Positions 17,007 to 24,342 of a DNA stretch of 35,209 nucleotides are shown here, piece by piece; the first letter of the stretch is position 1; the number at the start of each line of letters is the position of its first letter. Both the position numbers and the translations under genes were made by a program. The stretch comes from Oscillochloris sp. ZM17-4 (GTDB taxonomy: Bacteria; Chloroflexota; Chloroflexia; Chloroflexales; Chloroflexaceae), in NCBI RefSeq assembly GCF_019599295.1, contig NZ_JAIEWN010000003.1, positions 110,954-146,162 of the forward strand, given 5' to 3'. The notes beneath the pieces are model-generated. The model was not told where the DNA came from, ran no database searches, and saw nothing but the letters and a program-made list of their open reading frames with translations.

Positions 17007-17978
17007 TTACGCGCTGTACAGCGCGGCCATGCGCGTGCTGTGGGCGTAGACCTCGGCGCGCAGCTCCGGCGGCGCGATGACCTCGACGTCGGCTCCCCAG
17101 CTGAGCACCCAGGGCATCACCTCGCGGATCCCGCCGATGGTCATCAGCAGGTCGCACCCGCCATCGTCGCGCTCGACGAGGCGCTGGCTGTGGTGCCAGA
17201 CGCTCTCGCGCACCCGTGGGGCCACCTCTGCCTCGAAGCGCAGGTGGACGCCCACCTCGGCGTCGTCCATCACGCCCCAGGCGTTCGAGAGGAACACGTA
17301 GGGGTCGAAGTCGTCGGGGATCGTGTAGTGCTCGTCGAGCAGGTCGGCCCGCTCGATCCGCTCGATCTTGAAGGTGCGGATCGCGCCGCGCAGCCGGTCG
17401 AAGCCGATCACATAGGCGGCCGGGGTGCTGCGCGAGACCTCGACGAAGTAGGGGGCGACCTCGCGCTCGGTGATCTCGCGGTTCGGCGCGCGGTAGCGCA
17501 GCAGCACCATGCGCCGGTCGGCCCAGGCTCGGGTCAGCGCCTCCAGGTTGCGGATATAGTCGGAGCGCACCGGGCGCGACCGCACCACGTCGGCGGCCTG
17601 GGCGATGTGGGACGAGATCGTCTGATCCGGCAGCCCGGCCGCCAGCTTGTCGAGGGCCGAGACGATGTGTGGGTTGTGCTCGTCGCTGTGGTGGGTGAGG
17701 AGCCGCGCGGCGAAGTAGAGGGAGATCGCCTCGTTGAGGTTCAGGCGCACTGTCGAGAGGTAGGTGGCTCGGTCGATGCCAAACCGGCCCTTATCCTCCC
17801 AGACCGGCACGCCCATCTCGCCGAGGGCCATGAGGTCGCGGTAGATCGTGCGGCGGGCCACCCCGCAGTCGTCGGCCAGATCGGTCGCGCGTAGTCCGCC
17901 AGGGGTGTTGTAGAGCCGGTGCTCGATCCGCCGCAGGCGGGCGGCCTTGCTGCGGATCCGGTCGTCATCCTCAGCCAC
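17007..17978 (-). CDS. WYL-domain transcriptional regulator
   Basis: A 323-aa DeoR/YafY-like regulator: an N-terminal winged helix (RLRRIEHRLYNTPGGLRATD, then CGVARRTIYRDLMALGEMGV) followed by a WYL sensing domain (LLRYRAPNREITEREVAPYF) and a WCX C-terminal region. In many bacteria WYL proteins control DNA repair or defence genes through nucleic-acid ligands. No such target is adjacent here. The open frame reaches 18299, but that part overlaps the small membrane gene. GTG 17978 with AGGGG upstream gives the family's normal length. The start lies in a hairpin formed with the end of the upstream gene (17973-17994). Confidence 0.88.
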   Translation of the reverse strand: MAEDDDRIRSKAARLRRIEHRLYNTPGGLRATDLADDCGVARRTIYRDLMALGEMGVPVWEDKGRFGIDRATYLSTVRLNLNEAISLYFAARLLTHHSDEHNPHIVSALDKLAAGLPDQTISSHIAQAADVVRSRPVRSDYIRNLEALTRAWADRRMVLLRYRAPNREITEREVAPYFVEVSRSTPAAYVIGFDRLRGAIRTFKIERIERADLLDEHYTIPDDFDPYVFLSNAWGVMDDAEVGVHLRFEAEVAPRVRESVWHHSQRLVERDDGGCDLLMTIGGIREVMPWVLSWGADVEVIAPPELRAEVYAHSTRMAALYSA

Positions 17979-17994
17979 AGCCGCCCCTGTGGCT
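17973..17994 (-). promoter_or_regulatory. Start-codon hairpin of the WYL gene
   Basis: Eight-bp arms AGCCACAG (17994-17987) and CTGTGGCT (17980-17973) enclose GGGCGG. The Shine-Dalgarno is partly in the loop and the GTG start in the 3' arm. The upstream stop codon TAG overlaps the 5' arm, so translation of the small membrane protein would open it. Confidence 0.5.
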
Positions 17995-18184
17995 AGATGA
18001 AGAAGTAGAACGCGATCATGCCGACGAAGAGCAGCCCGCCCCAGAGCGTGATCATCATCAGGTCGCGTCGGACGTAGGCGTAGTCGCGCGAGTAGTCGGG
18101 CGGCTCGATCACCCTGGCCGGCGTGCGGCGCTGCTGCGTGCGCGTCGGCTGGCGACGGCGCTGGCTGCGGGTTGTGGTGGGCAT
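17993..18184 (-). CDS. Small single-span membrane protein, 63 aa
   Basis: MPTTTRSQRRRQPTRTQQRR makes a very basic, Arg/Thr-rich front, followed by a short polar segment (PPDYSRDYAYVRRDLMM) and one C-terminal helix, ITLWGGLLFVGMIAFYFFI. The charge pattern predicts N-in orientation. GGGAGAA precedes the ATG. It is the first gene of the pair with the WYL regulator and is translated just before it. I do not recognise a named family. Confidence 0.75.
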   Translation of the reverse strand: MPTTTRSQRRRQPTRTQQRRTPARVIEPPDYSRDYAYVRRDLMMITLWGGLLFVGMIAFYFFI

Positions 18185-18246
18185 CGCGTTCTCCCTGGTT
18201 TACTGGTATACGGCCGCGCACGGCCGGGATATGGCATACTCCGCCC

Positions 18247-18255
18247 ATTATACCA
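18247..18255 (-). promoter_or_regulatory. Extended -10 of the small membrane protein-WYL operon
   Basis: TGG-TATAAT on the minus strand (18255-18247); no recognisable -35. Leader about 55 nt. Confidence 0.55.
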
Positions 18256-18283
18256 TCTTCCCGGAGCCGCGCCCCACTCTCGC

Positions 18284-18312
18284 TTGCGCGGCGTCGCAAC
18301 TGCCGCTATGAT
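18284..18312 (+). promoter_or_regulatory. Promoter of purK, predicting a leaderless mRNA
   Basis: TTGCGC (18284-18289), 17 bases, TATGAT (18307-18312). Transcription would start at about 18319-18321, on or next to the ATG of purK at 18321, and there is no Shine-Dalgarno. Confidence 0.6.
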
Positions 18313-18320
18313 AACGCACC

Positions 18321-19451
18321 ATGACGCGACTAGGTATCTTTGGGGGCGGCCAGCTCGCCCAGATGCTCACCCAGGCCGCCGTCTCCCTTGGCGTGGAGAC
18401 GGTGATCTTCGAGCGCGGTGCTGATAGCCCCGCCGGCCGGCTCACTCAGGCCGAGATTGTCGGCGCGTGGGACGACCCGGCCCTGCTCGACACGTTCGCC
18501 GGACGCTGTGATCTGGTGACTCTTGAGAATGAGTTTATCGACGCGGCCATCCTGGCCGGCCTGGAGGCCCGCGGCCTGCCGGTCTTCCCCGGCGGAGCGA
18601 CCCTTGCCCTGGTGCAGGACAAGCTGCTCCAGAAGGAGCGCATCGCGGCGGCGGGGATCCCGGTGCCCGCCTTCTGCGGGGTTGCTGCGCCCGAGGATCT
18701 TCGTGCCGCTGCTGGCGATATGGGCTGGCCGCTGCTGCTCAAGGCCCGCCGCAACGGCTACGACGGCTATGGGAACGCCACCCTGCGCGGCCCCGAGGAT
18801 GTCGCGCCGGCCTGGGGGCGGCTCACCCGCGGCGGCAGCCCCCTGCTCGTCGAGGCGTTCGTGCCCTTTGTGCGCGAGCTGGCGGTGATGGTGGTGCGCG
18901 GGCGCGATGGCGAGGCGCGGGCCTACCCGGTGGTCGAGACGGTGCAGCGCGAGCATATCTGCCATATTGTGCGCGCCCCCGCGCCGATCTCGGCGGCTGA
19001 GGCGGATGCGGCCACCGCTCTAGCGATCGCGGCCGTGGAGGCGGTTGCGGGCGTGGGCATCTTTGGCGTCGAGCTGTTCGCCCTGGCGGACGGGCGCATC
19101 CTGTTCAACGAGCTTGCGCCGCGGCCGCACAACTCCGGCCACTACACGATCGAGGCCTGCGTCGCCTCGCAGTTCGAGAACCACCTGCGCGCTGTGCTCG
19201 GCTGGCCCCTTGCCCCCACTGAGCTGCGCGCACCGGCGGCGGTGATGGTGAACCTGCTCGGCCGACGCGCCGGCCCGGTCGGCCCCAACGCGCTGCGGGC
19301 CGCCCTGGCCGTGCCGGGCGCCCACATCCACCTCTACGGCAAGCGCGAGTCGCGGGTGGGCCGCAAGATGGGCCATGTCACCGCCCTGGGGGCGACGCTG
19401 TCCGAGGCTGAGGATCTGGCGCTGCGCGCGGCCGACCTCGTAGATATCTGA
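18321..19451 (+). CDS. purK: N5-carboxyaminoimidazole ribonucleotide synthase
   Basis: Uses ATP and bicarbonate to carboxylate AIR to N5-CAIR in purine synthesis. This ATP-grasp protein of 376 aa starts [20 protein letters not shown], with the glycine-rich PurK front. It shows [50 protein letters not shown] and [20 protein letters not shown], which is the PurK metal/substrate segment. [15 protein letters not shown] follows. ATG 18321 has no ribosome-binding site and sits at the predicted transcription start. The next gene, purE, starts 41 bases after the stop; together they perform the two-step AIR to CAIR conversion. Confidence 0.95.
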   Translation: MTRLGIFGGGQLAQMLTQAAVSLGVETVIFERGADSPAGRLTQAEIVGAWDDPALLDTFAGRCDLVTLENEFIDAAILAGLEARGLPVFPGGATLALVQDKLLQKERIAAAGIPVPAFCGVAAPEDLRAAAGDMGWPLLLKARRNGYDGYGNATLRGPEDVAPAWGRLTRGGSPLLVEAFVPFVRELAVMVVRGRDGEARAYPVVETVQREHICHIVRAPAPISAAEADAATALAIAAVEAVAGVGIFGVELFALADGRILFNELAPRPHNSGHYTIEACVASQFENHLRAVLGWPLAPTELRAPAAVMVNLLGRRAGPVGPNALRAALAVPGAHIHLYGKRESRVGRKMGHVTALGATLSEAEDLALRAADLVDI

Positions 19452-19492
19452 GTTTTGCCGTGGGGCCGCACCCCCGCTGGGAGGCGACAGGG

Positions 19493-19963
19493 ATGATCGG
19501 AATTGTGATGGGGAGCGACAGCGACCTGCCGACGATGCAGGGCGCCGCCGATGTCTGTCGGGAGTTTGGGGTGGCCTACGAGCTGCGGGTGGTCTCGGCG
19601 CACCGCACGCCGCAGGACATGGCCGAGTACGGCGTGGCCGCCCACACCCGCGGCCTGCGGGTGATCATCGCCGGGGCTGGCGGGGCCGCCCACCTGCCCG
19701 GCATGCTCGCCGCCTACTCGCCCCTGCCGGTGATCGGCGTGCCCGTGCAGAGTAAGGCGCTCAGCGGGCTCGACTCGCTGCTCTCGATCGTGCAGATGCC
19801 GGCCGGCGTGCCGGTTGCCACCGTGGCTATCGGCGGCGGGCGGAACGCCGGCCTGCTGGCCGTGCAGATCCTCGCCGCGTCGGACCCGGCGCTGCTGGAG
19901 AAGGTCCTGGCCTATAAAGCGGGCCTGGCCGCGCAGTCGCGGGCGAAGAACGCGAGCCTGTAG
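19493..19963 (+). CDS. purE: N5-carboxyaminoimidazole ribonucleotide mutase
   Basis: Class I PurE, which moves the carboxyl group of N5-CAIR to C4, giving CAIR. The presence of purK just upstream supports class I. The 156-aa protein has [34 protein letters not shown] with the catalytic SAHR, and [23 protein letters not shown] 19493 is preceded by GGGAGG at about ten bases; the frame from 19460 has none. The last residues Ala-Ser-Leu and the stop are inside a 24-bp palindrome, and the convergent gene also ends Ala-Ser-Leu. Confidence 0.96.
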   Translation: MIGIVMGSDSDLPTMQGAADVCREFGVAYELRVVSAHRTPQDMAEYGVAAHTRGLRVIIAGAGGAAHLPGMLAAYSPLPVIGVPVQSKALSGLDSLLSIVQMPAGVPVATVAIGGGRNAGLLAVQILAASDPALLEKVLAYKAGLAAQSRAKNASL

Positions 19964-19997
19964 GGACGCAGCGCGCTGCGTCCCTACAGGCTCGCGT
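19950..19997. repeat. Palindrome spanning both stop codons (family copy B)
   Basis: Arms 19950-19973 and 19974-19997 are complementary over 24 bp with no loop. The core TAGGGACGCAGCG matches the other family copies. The outer 11 bases of each arm (ACGCGAGCCTG) are coding sequence of purE on one strand and of the 74-aa gene on the other. Confidence 0.92.
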
Positions 19998-20208
19998 ACC
20001 CCTCGGCGTCCTCGACGATCACCATGTAGCCTGTCTCGCTGGCGCGGAAGCGCAGGTGGCGCGGCGCGAGGGGCAGCCCCTGGCGCAGCAGGTCGGCGTG
20101 AACGATGGCCTGTATCTCGCCCCACAGCGCGGCCTCGCCCCGGTAGTAGCGGCGCAGCAGCGCGGTGAGCTCAGCGCCGGCCTCCCACTCAATGGCCCCT
20201 TGGCGCAT
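19984..20208 (-). CDS. Hypothetical protein, 74 aa
   Basis: MRQGAIEWEAGAELTALLRR begins a helical protein that ends RASETGYMVIVEDAEGYASL. ATG 20208 follows GGAGG by five bases and overlaps the TAA of the LOG-family gene (TAATG), so the two are coupled. The longer frame to 20346 lies inside the LOG gene. No known domain is recognised. Its last three codons and stop are in the palindrome at 19950-19997, so the native C-terminus may have been changed by that repeat. Confidence 0.7.
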   Translation of the reverse strand: MRQGAIEWEAGAELTALLRRYYRGEAALWGEIQAIVHADLLRQGLPLAPRHLRFRASETGYMVIVEDAEGYASL

Positions 20209-20978
20209 TATGGCCTCCGCTTCTTCTCTGCGGCCCGGCGCAGGTTGCTCGCGGAAGCCTGCTCGGCATCCTGGCGGTCGGCGCTGGCCTGCCGCTCGGT
20301 GTAGGAGGCCTTGATCAGCGCGCAGACCTCGGCCGGGTCGTCGCATAGGGTCAGCAGGTCGATGTCAGTGGGGCTGACTTTGCCGCTGGGGAGCATGGTG
20401 TCGCGCACCCAGCTGAGCAGCCCGGCCCAGTAGGCCGAGTCGAAGAGGACGATCGGGAAGTTGTGGACCTTGCCGGTCTGGATGAGCGTGAGCGCCTCGA
20501 ACAGTTCGTCGAGGGTGCCGAAGCCGCCGGGGAAGATCACGAAGGCCGAGGCGTACTTCATAAACATCGTCTTGCGGACGAAGAAGTAGCGGAAGCGGAT
20601 CTCGAGATCGACATAGGGGTTGGCGCCGGTCTCGAAGGGTAGCTCGATCGTGCAGCCGATGGATGGGCCGCCGCCCTCGCGGGCGCCTCGGTTGGCGGCC
20701 TCCATCAGGCCTGGCCCACCGCCGGTGATGATCGCGAAGCCCTCCTCGGCCAGCAGTCTCGCCGTCTCGATCGCGGCGGTGTAGGCCGGGTCGCCCTCGC
20801 GGACGCGGGCGGAGCCGAAGATGGTCACGGCGGGGCCAGTGCCGGCGAGGGTATCGAATCCCTCGACGAACTCGCCCATGATCCGCAGCACGCGCCATGG
20901 ATCGGTGTGGGTGAAGTCGCGGGGGCGGTCGTTGGCGTCGGTGCGGAGCAGCCGCTCATCCTCGGTGATTCGCTTCAT
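20208..20978 (-). CDS. LOG-family protein (TIGR00730-like, cytokinin phosphoribohydrolase fold)
   Basis: A Rossmann-fold protein of 256 aa. It has GPAVTIFGSARVREGDPAYT, ITGGGPGLMEAANRGAREGG and the signature PGGFGTLDELFEALTLIQTG (PGGxGTxxE). Bacterial members cleave nucleoside monophosphates to base and ribose-5-phosphate; true substrates are often unknown. ATG 20978 gives MKRITEDERLLRTDANDRPR. The Shine-Dalgarno is poor (GAAAGA, ten bases away). The C-terminal tail from about residue 230 is charged and probably disordered. It is followed by, and coupled to, the 74-aa gene. Confidence 0.88.
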   Translation of the reverse strand: MKRITEDERLLRTDANDRPRDFTHTDPWRVLRIMGEFVEGFDTLAGTGPAVTIFGSARVREGDPAYTAAIETARLLAEEGFAIITGGGPGLMEAANRGAREGGGPSIGCTIELPFETGANPYVDLEIRFRYFFVRKTMFMKYASAFVIFPGGFGTLDELFEALTLIQTGKVHNFPIVLFDSAYWAGLLSWVRDTMLPSGKVSPTDIDLLTLCDDPAEVCALIKASYTERQASADRQDAEQASASNLRRAAEKKRRP

Positions 20979-21139
20979 AGGGGCATGATCTTTCTTTTTT
21001 ATCCGTGTGGATGGGGAAAACGTGGTATACTCCCGCATCCTTTTTGCCGTCGCGCATGGTCTTCCGGGGCGTGGCCTCTTGTGGGGCCGATGCGCAATTG
21101 CCGTGTGGCGGCGAGCGATGATCCGGAGGAGGAAAGTAC

Positions 21140-21721
21140 GTGACACGTCCAGGTTCGGGCGGCCGGCTCGAGGTGATCTGCGGGTGTATGTTCAGCGGCA
21201 AGACTGAGGAGTTGATCCGGCGGATGCGACAGGTGCAGATCGCCCGTCAGTCATGCAAGGTCTTCACGCCGCGGCTCGACACGCGCTACAGTAGCAGCCA
21301 TGTCGCCAGCCATAGCGGCGCGCGGCTGGAGGCGGTGCCGGTGAGCTCAATCAGGGAGGTGATTGCCGGGGCCGAGGATATCCAGGTGATCGCCATCGAC
21401 GAGCTACACTTTCTAGAGGACCGTCCGGAGGATATTGTCGCCGCCTGCCAGGAGCTCGCCGACCGTGGGCTGCGCGTGCTGGTGGCCGGGCTCGACCAGG
21501 ACTACCGCGCCGAGCCCTTCCCGGCGATGTCGCAGCTGATGGCGCTGGCCGAGCAGGTGGACAAGCTCTACGCGATCTGCGTGCGCTGCGGAGCCTACGC
21601 CACCCGCTCGCAGCGCCTGATCGACGGCCGCCCGGCACCCGCCGACGCGCCGACGATCGTGGTGGGCGGCCTCGACCTGTACGAGGCGCGCTGCCGCAGC
21701 TGCTACGAGCGCGCCCGTTAA
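21140..21721 (+). CDS. tdk: Thymidine kinase, type II
   Basis: Phosphorylates thymidine (and deoxyuridine) in salvage. The 193-aa protein has a P-loop [11 protein letters not shown] (residues 15-25), catalytic Glu in AIDELHFL (E88), and the four zinc-binding cysteines C147/C150 and C185/C188 of the lasso domain. [14 protein letters not shown] is the usual segment. Position 16, most often Pro in this family, is Cys. GTG start with GGAGGAGG upstream; an extended -10 TGG-TATACT is at 21023-21031. The gene ends just before a heptamer hairpin array. Confidence 0.95.
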   Translation: MTRPGSGGRLEVICGCMFSGKTEELIRRMRQVQIARQSCKVFTPRLDTRYSSSHVASHSGARLEAVPVSSIREVIAGAEDIQVIAIDELHFLEDRPEDIVAACQELADRGLRVLVAGLDQDYRAEPFPAMSQLMALAEQVDKLYAICVRCGAYATRSQRLIDGRPAPADAPTIVVGGLDLYEARCRSCYERAR

Positions 21722-21725
21722 GACA

Positions 21726-21780
21726 AGGGGACAGGGGACAGGGAGTTGCCCTGTCCCCTGTCCCCTGTCCCCTGTCCCCT
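21726..21780. repeat. GGGGACA heptamer inverted array
   Basis: The left arm has two GGGGACA units (21726-21743); the right side has repeated CTGTCCC units (21749-21780). 18 bp pair perfectly around AGTTG. It lies between the convergent tdk and pspA genes and can fold in either transcript. Confidence 0.9.
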
Positions 21781-21784
21781 CATT

Positions 21785-22447
21785 TTAGCTCAGGCCCATC
21801 TTCCGCTTGAGCTCGGCCAGCTCCGAGTCGACCTCCTGATCCTTCTCCAGGTTGCGGAACTTCGTCTCGAGCGAGCCCTGCTCCAGCTTGGCCATCGCCT
21901 CGGCCTTGGCGAGCCGGTCGTCGACCTTATCCTCAAGATCATCGAGCTTGTCCATCGCGCTGATCCGGCCCATGCTGGCGGTCGTGCGCTGGAGGGCCTC
22001 CTGCGTTGCGGCGCGGTTCTTCTTGGCGATGATCAGCTCTTTCTTCGCCTTCACCTCCGCGATCCGCGTCTCCAGATCCACCAGGGCGTCCTGGAGGGCG
22101 CTGACCTGCTCCTCCTGGGCGACCTCCTGCTGGCGGTACTGGTCGGACAGCTTCTGGGCCTGCACCTTGCGCGCGAGGGCGGCCTTGGCCAGCGCCTCAT
22201 CGCCGGCGCGCAGGGCCGCCTCGGCCTTCGACTGCCACTGGTCGGCCTCGCCCTGGGTTGAGATCCGTCGCTGCTCCAGCTTCGTCTCATCGGCCATGGC
22301 GGCTGCGACACCGGTGCGCGCCTCGTAGAGCTCATTGGTGAGCTGGCGCAGGTACTCGTTCGCCATCTTCTCAGGGTCCTCGGCCTTGTCGAGCATAGAG
22401 TTGACGTTGGCGCTGACGAGATCCTTGATTCGGCCCAGGATAGACAT
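21785..22447 (-). CDS. PspA/Vipp1 (IM30) family membrane-stress protein
   Basis: A 220-aa coiled-coil protein of the ESCRT-III-like PspA/Vipp1 superfamily, which coats and repairs the inner membrane. It opens MSILGRIKDLVSANVNSMLD with the amphipathic membrane-binding helix, then EDPEKMANEYLRQLTNELYE, long heptad helices with many Ala/Glu/Lys, and ends DSELAELKRKMGLS. There is no C-terminal Vipp1 extension, so it is nearer to PspA in length. ATG 22447 follows AAGGAGG. No pspB/pspC or PspF is beside it. It has its own promoter at 22534-22562. Confidence 0.92.
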   Translation of the reverse strand: MSILGRIKDLVSANVNSMLDKAEDPEKMANEYLRQLTNELYEARTGVAAAMADETKLEQRRISTQGEADQWQSKAEAALRAGDEALAKAALARKVQAQKLSDQYRQQEVAQEEQVSALQDALVDLETRIAEVKAKKELIIAKKNRAATQEALQRTTASMGRISAMDKLDDLEDKVDDRLAKAEAMAKLEQGSLETKFRNLEKDQEVDSELAELKRKMGLS

Positions 22448-22533
22448 GGTCGATTCCTCCTTAAAGAGCGAGTTTGTCGCATCCGACAACACTGTACGGC
22501 GAGTTGGAACAGACGACCAGTGTGACGCAGCCT

Positions 22534-22562
22534 ATTCTAGCATGCGCATCGCTGTTCCACAA
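22534..22562 (-). promoter_or_regulatory. Promoter of pspA
   Basis: TTGTGG (22562-22557), 17 bases, TAGAAT (22539-22534) on the minus strand. No sigma54 GG-N10-GC element was found, so control differs from enteric psp operons. Confidence 0.6.
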
Positions 22563-22680
22563 CAGATATACGTTGCCTGTAGCAAAAGGTTGCGTGTTTC
22601 GTGGGCCAATCCTCCGCGCGCGGCTACCTGCGTTGTTGCTGGGGACGATAGTCATATCGGCCGATCGAACTTCCGTCCTA

Positions 22681-22710
22681 TTGCAACCTGATAAGAGCCT
22701 GTGCTATGAT
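22681..22710 (+). promoter_or_regulatory. Promoter of the partner-switching genes
   Basis: TTGCAA (22681-22686), 18 bases, TGC-TATGAT (22702-22710). The leader is about 105 nt and includes the hairpin at 22753-22772. Confidence 0.6.
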
Positions 22711-22820
22711 GGTGAGGCATTGCGCATAGCGTGTTTCGTGTACATAGCGGTAGGCGTGTGTGCGCACACGCCCGCTCAGCAGGCTTCTGTCATTAGCCGA
22801 GCCGCACTCCCCGGCGGCCC

Positions 22821-23297
22821 ATGCACACCTTTCTTATGGGCAAAAGCGACGACACTTCACATGAGCCTGTTGAAAAGATCATCGAGCTGCGCCTGCCGAG
22901 CAGGCTTGGCTATGAGCGTGTCGCTATGGACACCGCCTCATCGTTGGCTCGGCGCATGGGCTTTCATGTCGACCGGGTGGAGTCGCTGAAGACAGCGATC
23001 AGCGAGGCGGTGACAAATGCGATCGAGCACGGGAATCAGCACGACGCTGCGATGAAGGTGGTGGTGCTGCTTACGGCTCGCGATGATGAGCTGATCATCA
23101 GCGTCGCAGATCAGGGCCGGAAGATTCTGGATCAGGATTGTACGACGAGCAGCCCGCAGATAGCCGACGTGCTGGAGAAGTCTGATAAGGGCGGGTGGGG
23201 GATCTGGCTGATTCGTGAGCTGATGGACGAGGTTGAGTTTACTACGGCGCCTAGCGGTGGCAATCAGGTACGTATGGTGATCCATCTCGAACAATGA
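22821..23297 (+). CDS. RsbW-like ATP-binding protein (anti-sigma kinase type), copy 1
   Basis: A 158-aa GHKL ATPase of the SpoIIAB/RsbW group, which phosphorylates STAS antagonists and holds a partner protein. The N-box SEAVTNAIEHGN carries E62 and N66, the G1 box is VADQG (D97), and the G2 box is KGGWGIWLIREL. The start is uncertain: ATG 22821 or ATG 22836, neither with a Shine-Dalgarno. It ends ATGA-overlapping with the next gene and is clearly its paralogue (LGYE at the front; AIEHGN). Which target it binds is unknown; no sigma gene is in the window. Confidence 0.85.
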   Translation: MHTFLMGKSDDTSHEPVEKIIELRLPSRLGYERVAMDTASSLARRMGFHVDRVESLKTAISEAVTNAIEHGNQHDAAMKVVVLLTARDDELIISVADQGRKILDQDCTTSSPQIADVLEKSDKGGWGIWLIRELMDEVEFTTAPSGGNQVRMVIHLEQ

Positions 23298-23752
23298 CAC
23301 TCACAACACACCCTATGAGCATGGAACTCACTCTCCCAAATGAGCTTGGCTACGAGCTGATCGCTCGCGACGCCGTCGCCGCTTTCGCGCGGCGGCTCGG
23401 GATGCCGCATGATCGGATCGATGATCTGAAGACAGTGCTCTGCGAGGCCTGTATCAATGCGATCGAGCACGGGAACTCGCTGAAGCCAGATCTGCGCGTC
23501 GAGATCTCCTGCCGCGTCGATGATGATCGTCTGGTGATTGATGTCTGCGACCAGGGGGTGCGCCCGTTCGCGCCGAGCTCTGAGCCGCTGAGCATGGTTG
23601 AGAAGCTGGCCGGCCTCGGGTCGCTCCGCGGGATGGGCCTGATGCTGATCAGCCAGCTCTGCGACGAGTCTGGCTTTGTATCGTGTGATGATGCGGGAAA
23701 CTGCTTTCGCTTTGCATTTCAGCGCCACCGGGCGGTGAGCCTTAGCTGTTGA
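23294..23752 (+). CDS. RsbW-like ATP-binding protein, copy 2
   Basis: 152 aa, overlapping copy 1 by the four bases ATGA. N-box CEACINAIEHGN (E51, N55), G1 box VCDQG (D86), G2 region LRGMGLMLISQL. Compared with copy 1 it keeps the fold and the key residues but differs strongly elsewhere, so this is an old tandem duplication. The N-terminal MTLTTHPMSMELTLPNELGY may start at the inner Met (residue 8 or 10). It may bind a different partner from copy 1 or form a heterodimer with it (inference). Confidence 0.85.
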   Translation: MTLTTHPMSMELTLPNELGYELIARDAVAAFARRLGMPHDRIDDLKTVLCEACINAIEHGNSLKPDLRVEISCRVDDDRLVIDVCDQGVRPFAPSSEPLSMVEKLAGLGSLRGMGLMLISQLCDESGFVSCDDAGNCFRFAFQRHRAVSLSC

Positions 23753-23909
23753 GCGACGCGGGCTGTGTATCGTATAGATAGTCGGCGCACGTTCGTCTCG
23801 GCATATGCCCGTCATGGTGTCGCCGATATAGCACTGATCCTCGGTTGTGGTAGATGTCCTGGATTGCTGCTGTCGTCTCTGACGGCTGTCGATAAGCTTG
23901 GAGGAGCGC

Positions 23910-24278
23910 ATGATGCTGGAAGATGAGTTGACGGTGAGCACCCGTGAGCGCGATGGCGTGGCGATCATCGATCTCGTCGGTGATGTGACTACCTTCGCCG
24001 AGGAGAAGATTAATAGCGCGTACCGCGAGGTGACAAATAAGGGCTCGCGATTCGTGCTGTTGAACTTTCGCCAGAACGATTATATCAACAGCGCTGGCAT
24101 CGCGATCCTGATCGGGATCGTCACCGAGGTCAACCGCAACAGCCAGAAGCTGGCCGTGAGCGGCCTCTCGCAGCACTTTCAGAAGATCTTCCGCATGGTG
24201 GGCCTGGCGCAGTACGCCGAGATCTACCAGAATGAGGATGATGCCCTCGCTGGCTTCAAGCGGCTCAACGCCGCATAG
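23910..24278 (+). CDS. STAS-domain anti-sigma factor antagonist (RsbV-like)
   Basis: A 122-aa single STAS domain, the usual substrate of RsbW-type kinases. It reads TVSTRERDGVAIIDLVGDVT, then FRQNDYINSAGIAILIGIVT with the phosphorylatable Ser at residue 61, preceded by Asn where Asp is more usual, then FQKIFRMVGLAQYAEIYQNE. ATG 23910 is four bases after GGAGGA (23900-23905). It lies 157 bases after the second kinase. No obvious promoter was found in the gap, so it is probably part of the same unit. A terminator follows, overlapping the next gene's end. Confidence 0.88.
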   Translation: MMLEDELTVSTRERDGVAIIDLVGDVTTFAEEKINSAYREVTNKGSRFVLLNFRQNDYINSAGIAILIGIVTEVNRNSQKLAVSGLSQHFQKIFRMVGLAQYAEIYQNEDDALAGFKRLNAA

Positions 24279-24309
24279 CTTCTGTGGCCCGAGCAGTTTT
24301 TTGGGGCAC

Positions 24310-24342
24310 AAGCACGATGCTTACGCGTCGTGCTTTGTTATT
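24310..24342 (+). terminator. Terminator of the partner-switch genes, inside the 3' end of the convergent kinase gene
   Basis: Stem AGCACGA (24311-24317) / TCGTGCT (24328-24334), then TTGTTATT. The stem overlaps the last codons (KHDA) of the sugar kinase on the other strand. Confidence 0.6.

Larger units (their letters stand above)
22448..22820. other. Divergent regulatory spacer between pspA and the RsbW pair
   Basis: 373 bases without a supportable gene. It contains the pspA promoter (22534-22562, minus), the promoter of the partner-switch genes (22681-22710, plus) and a leader hairpin GGCGTGTG/CACACGCC at 22753-22772. Confidence 0.6.
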
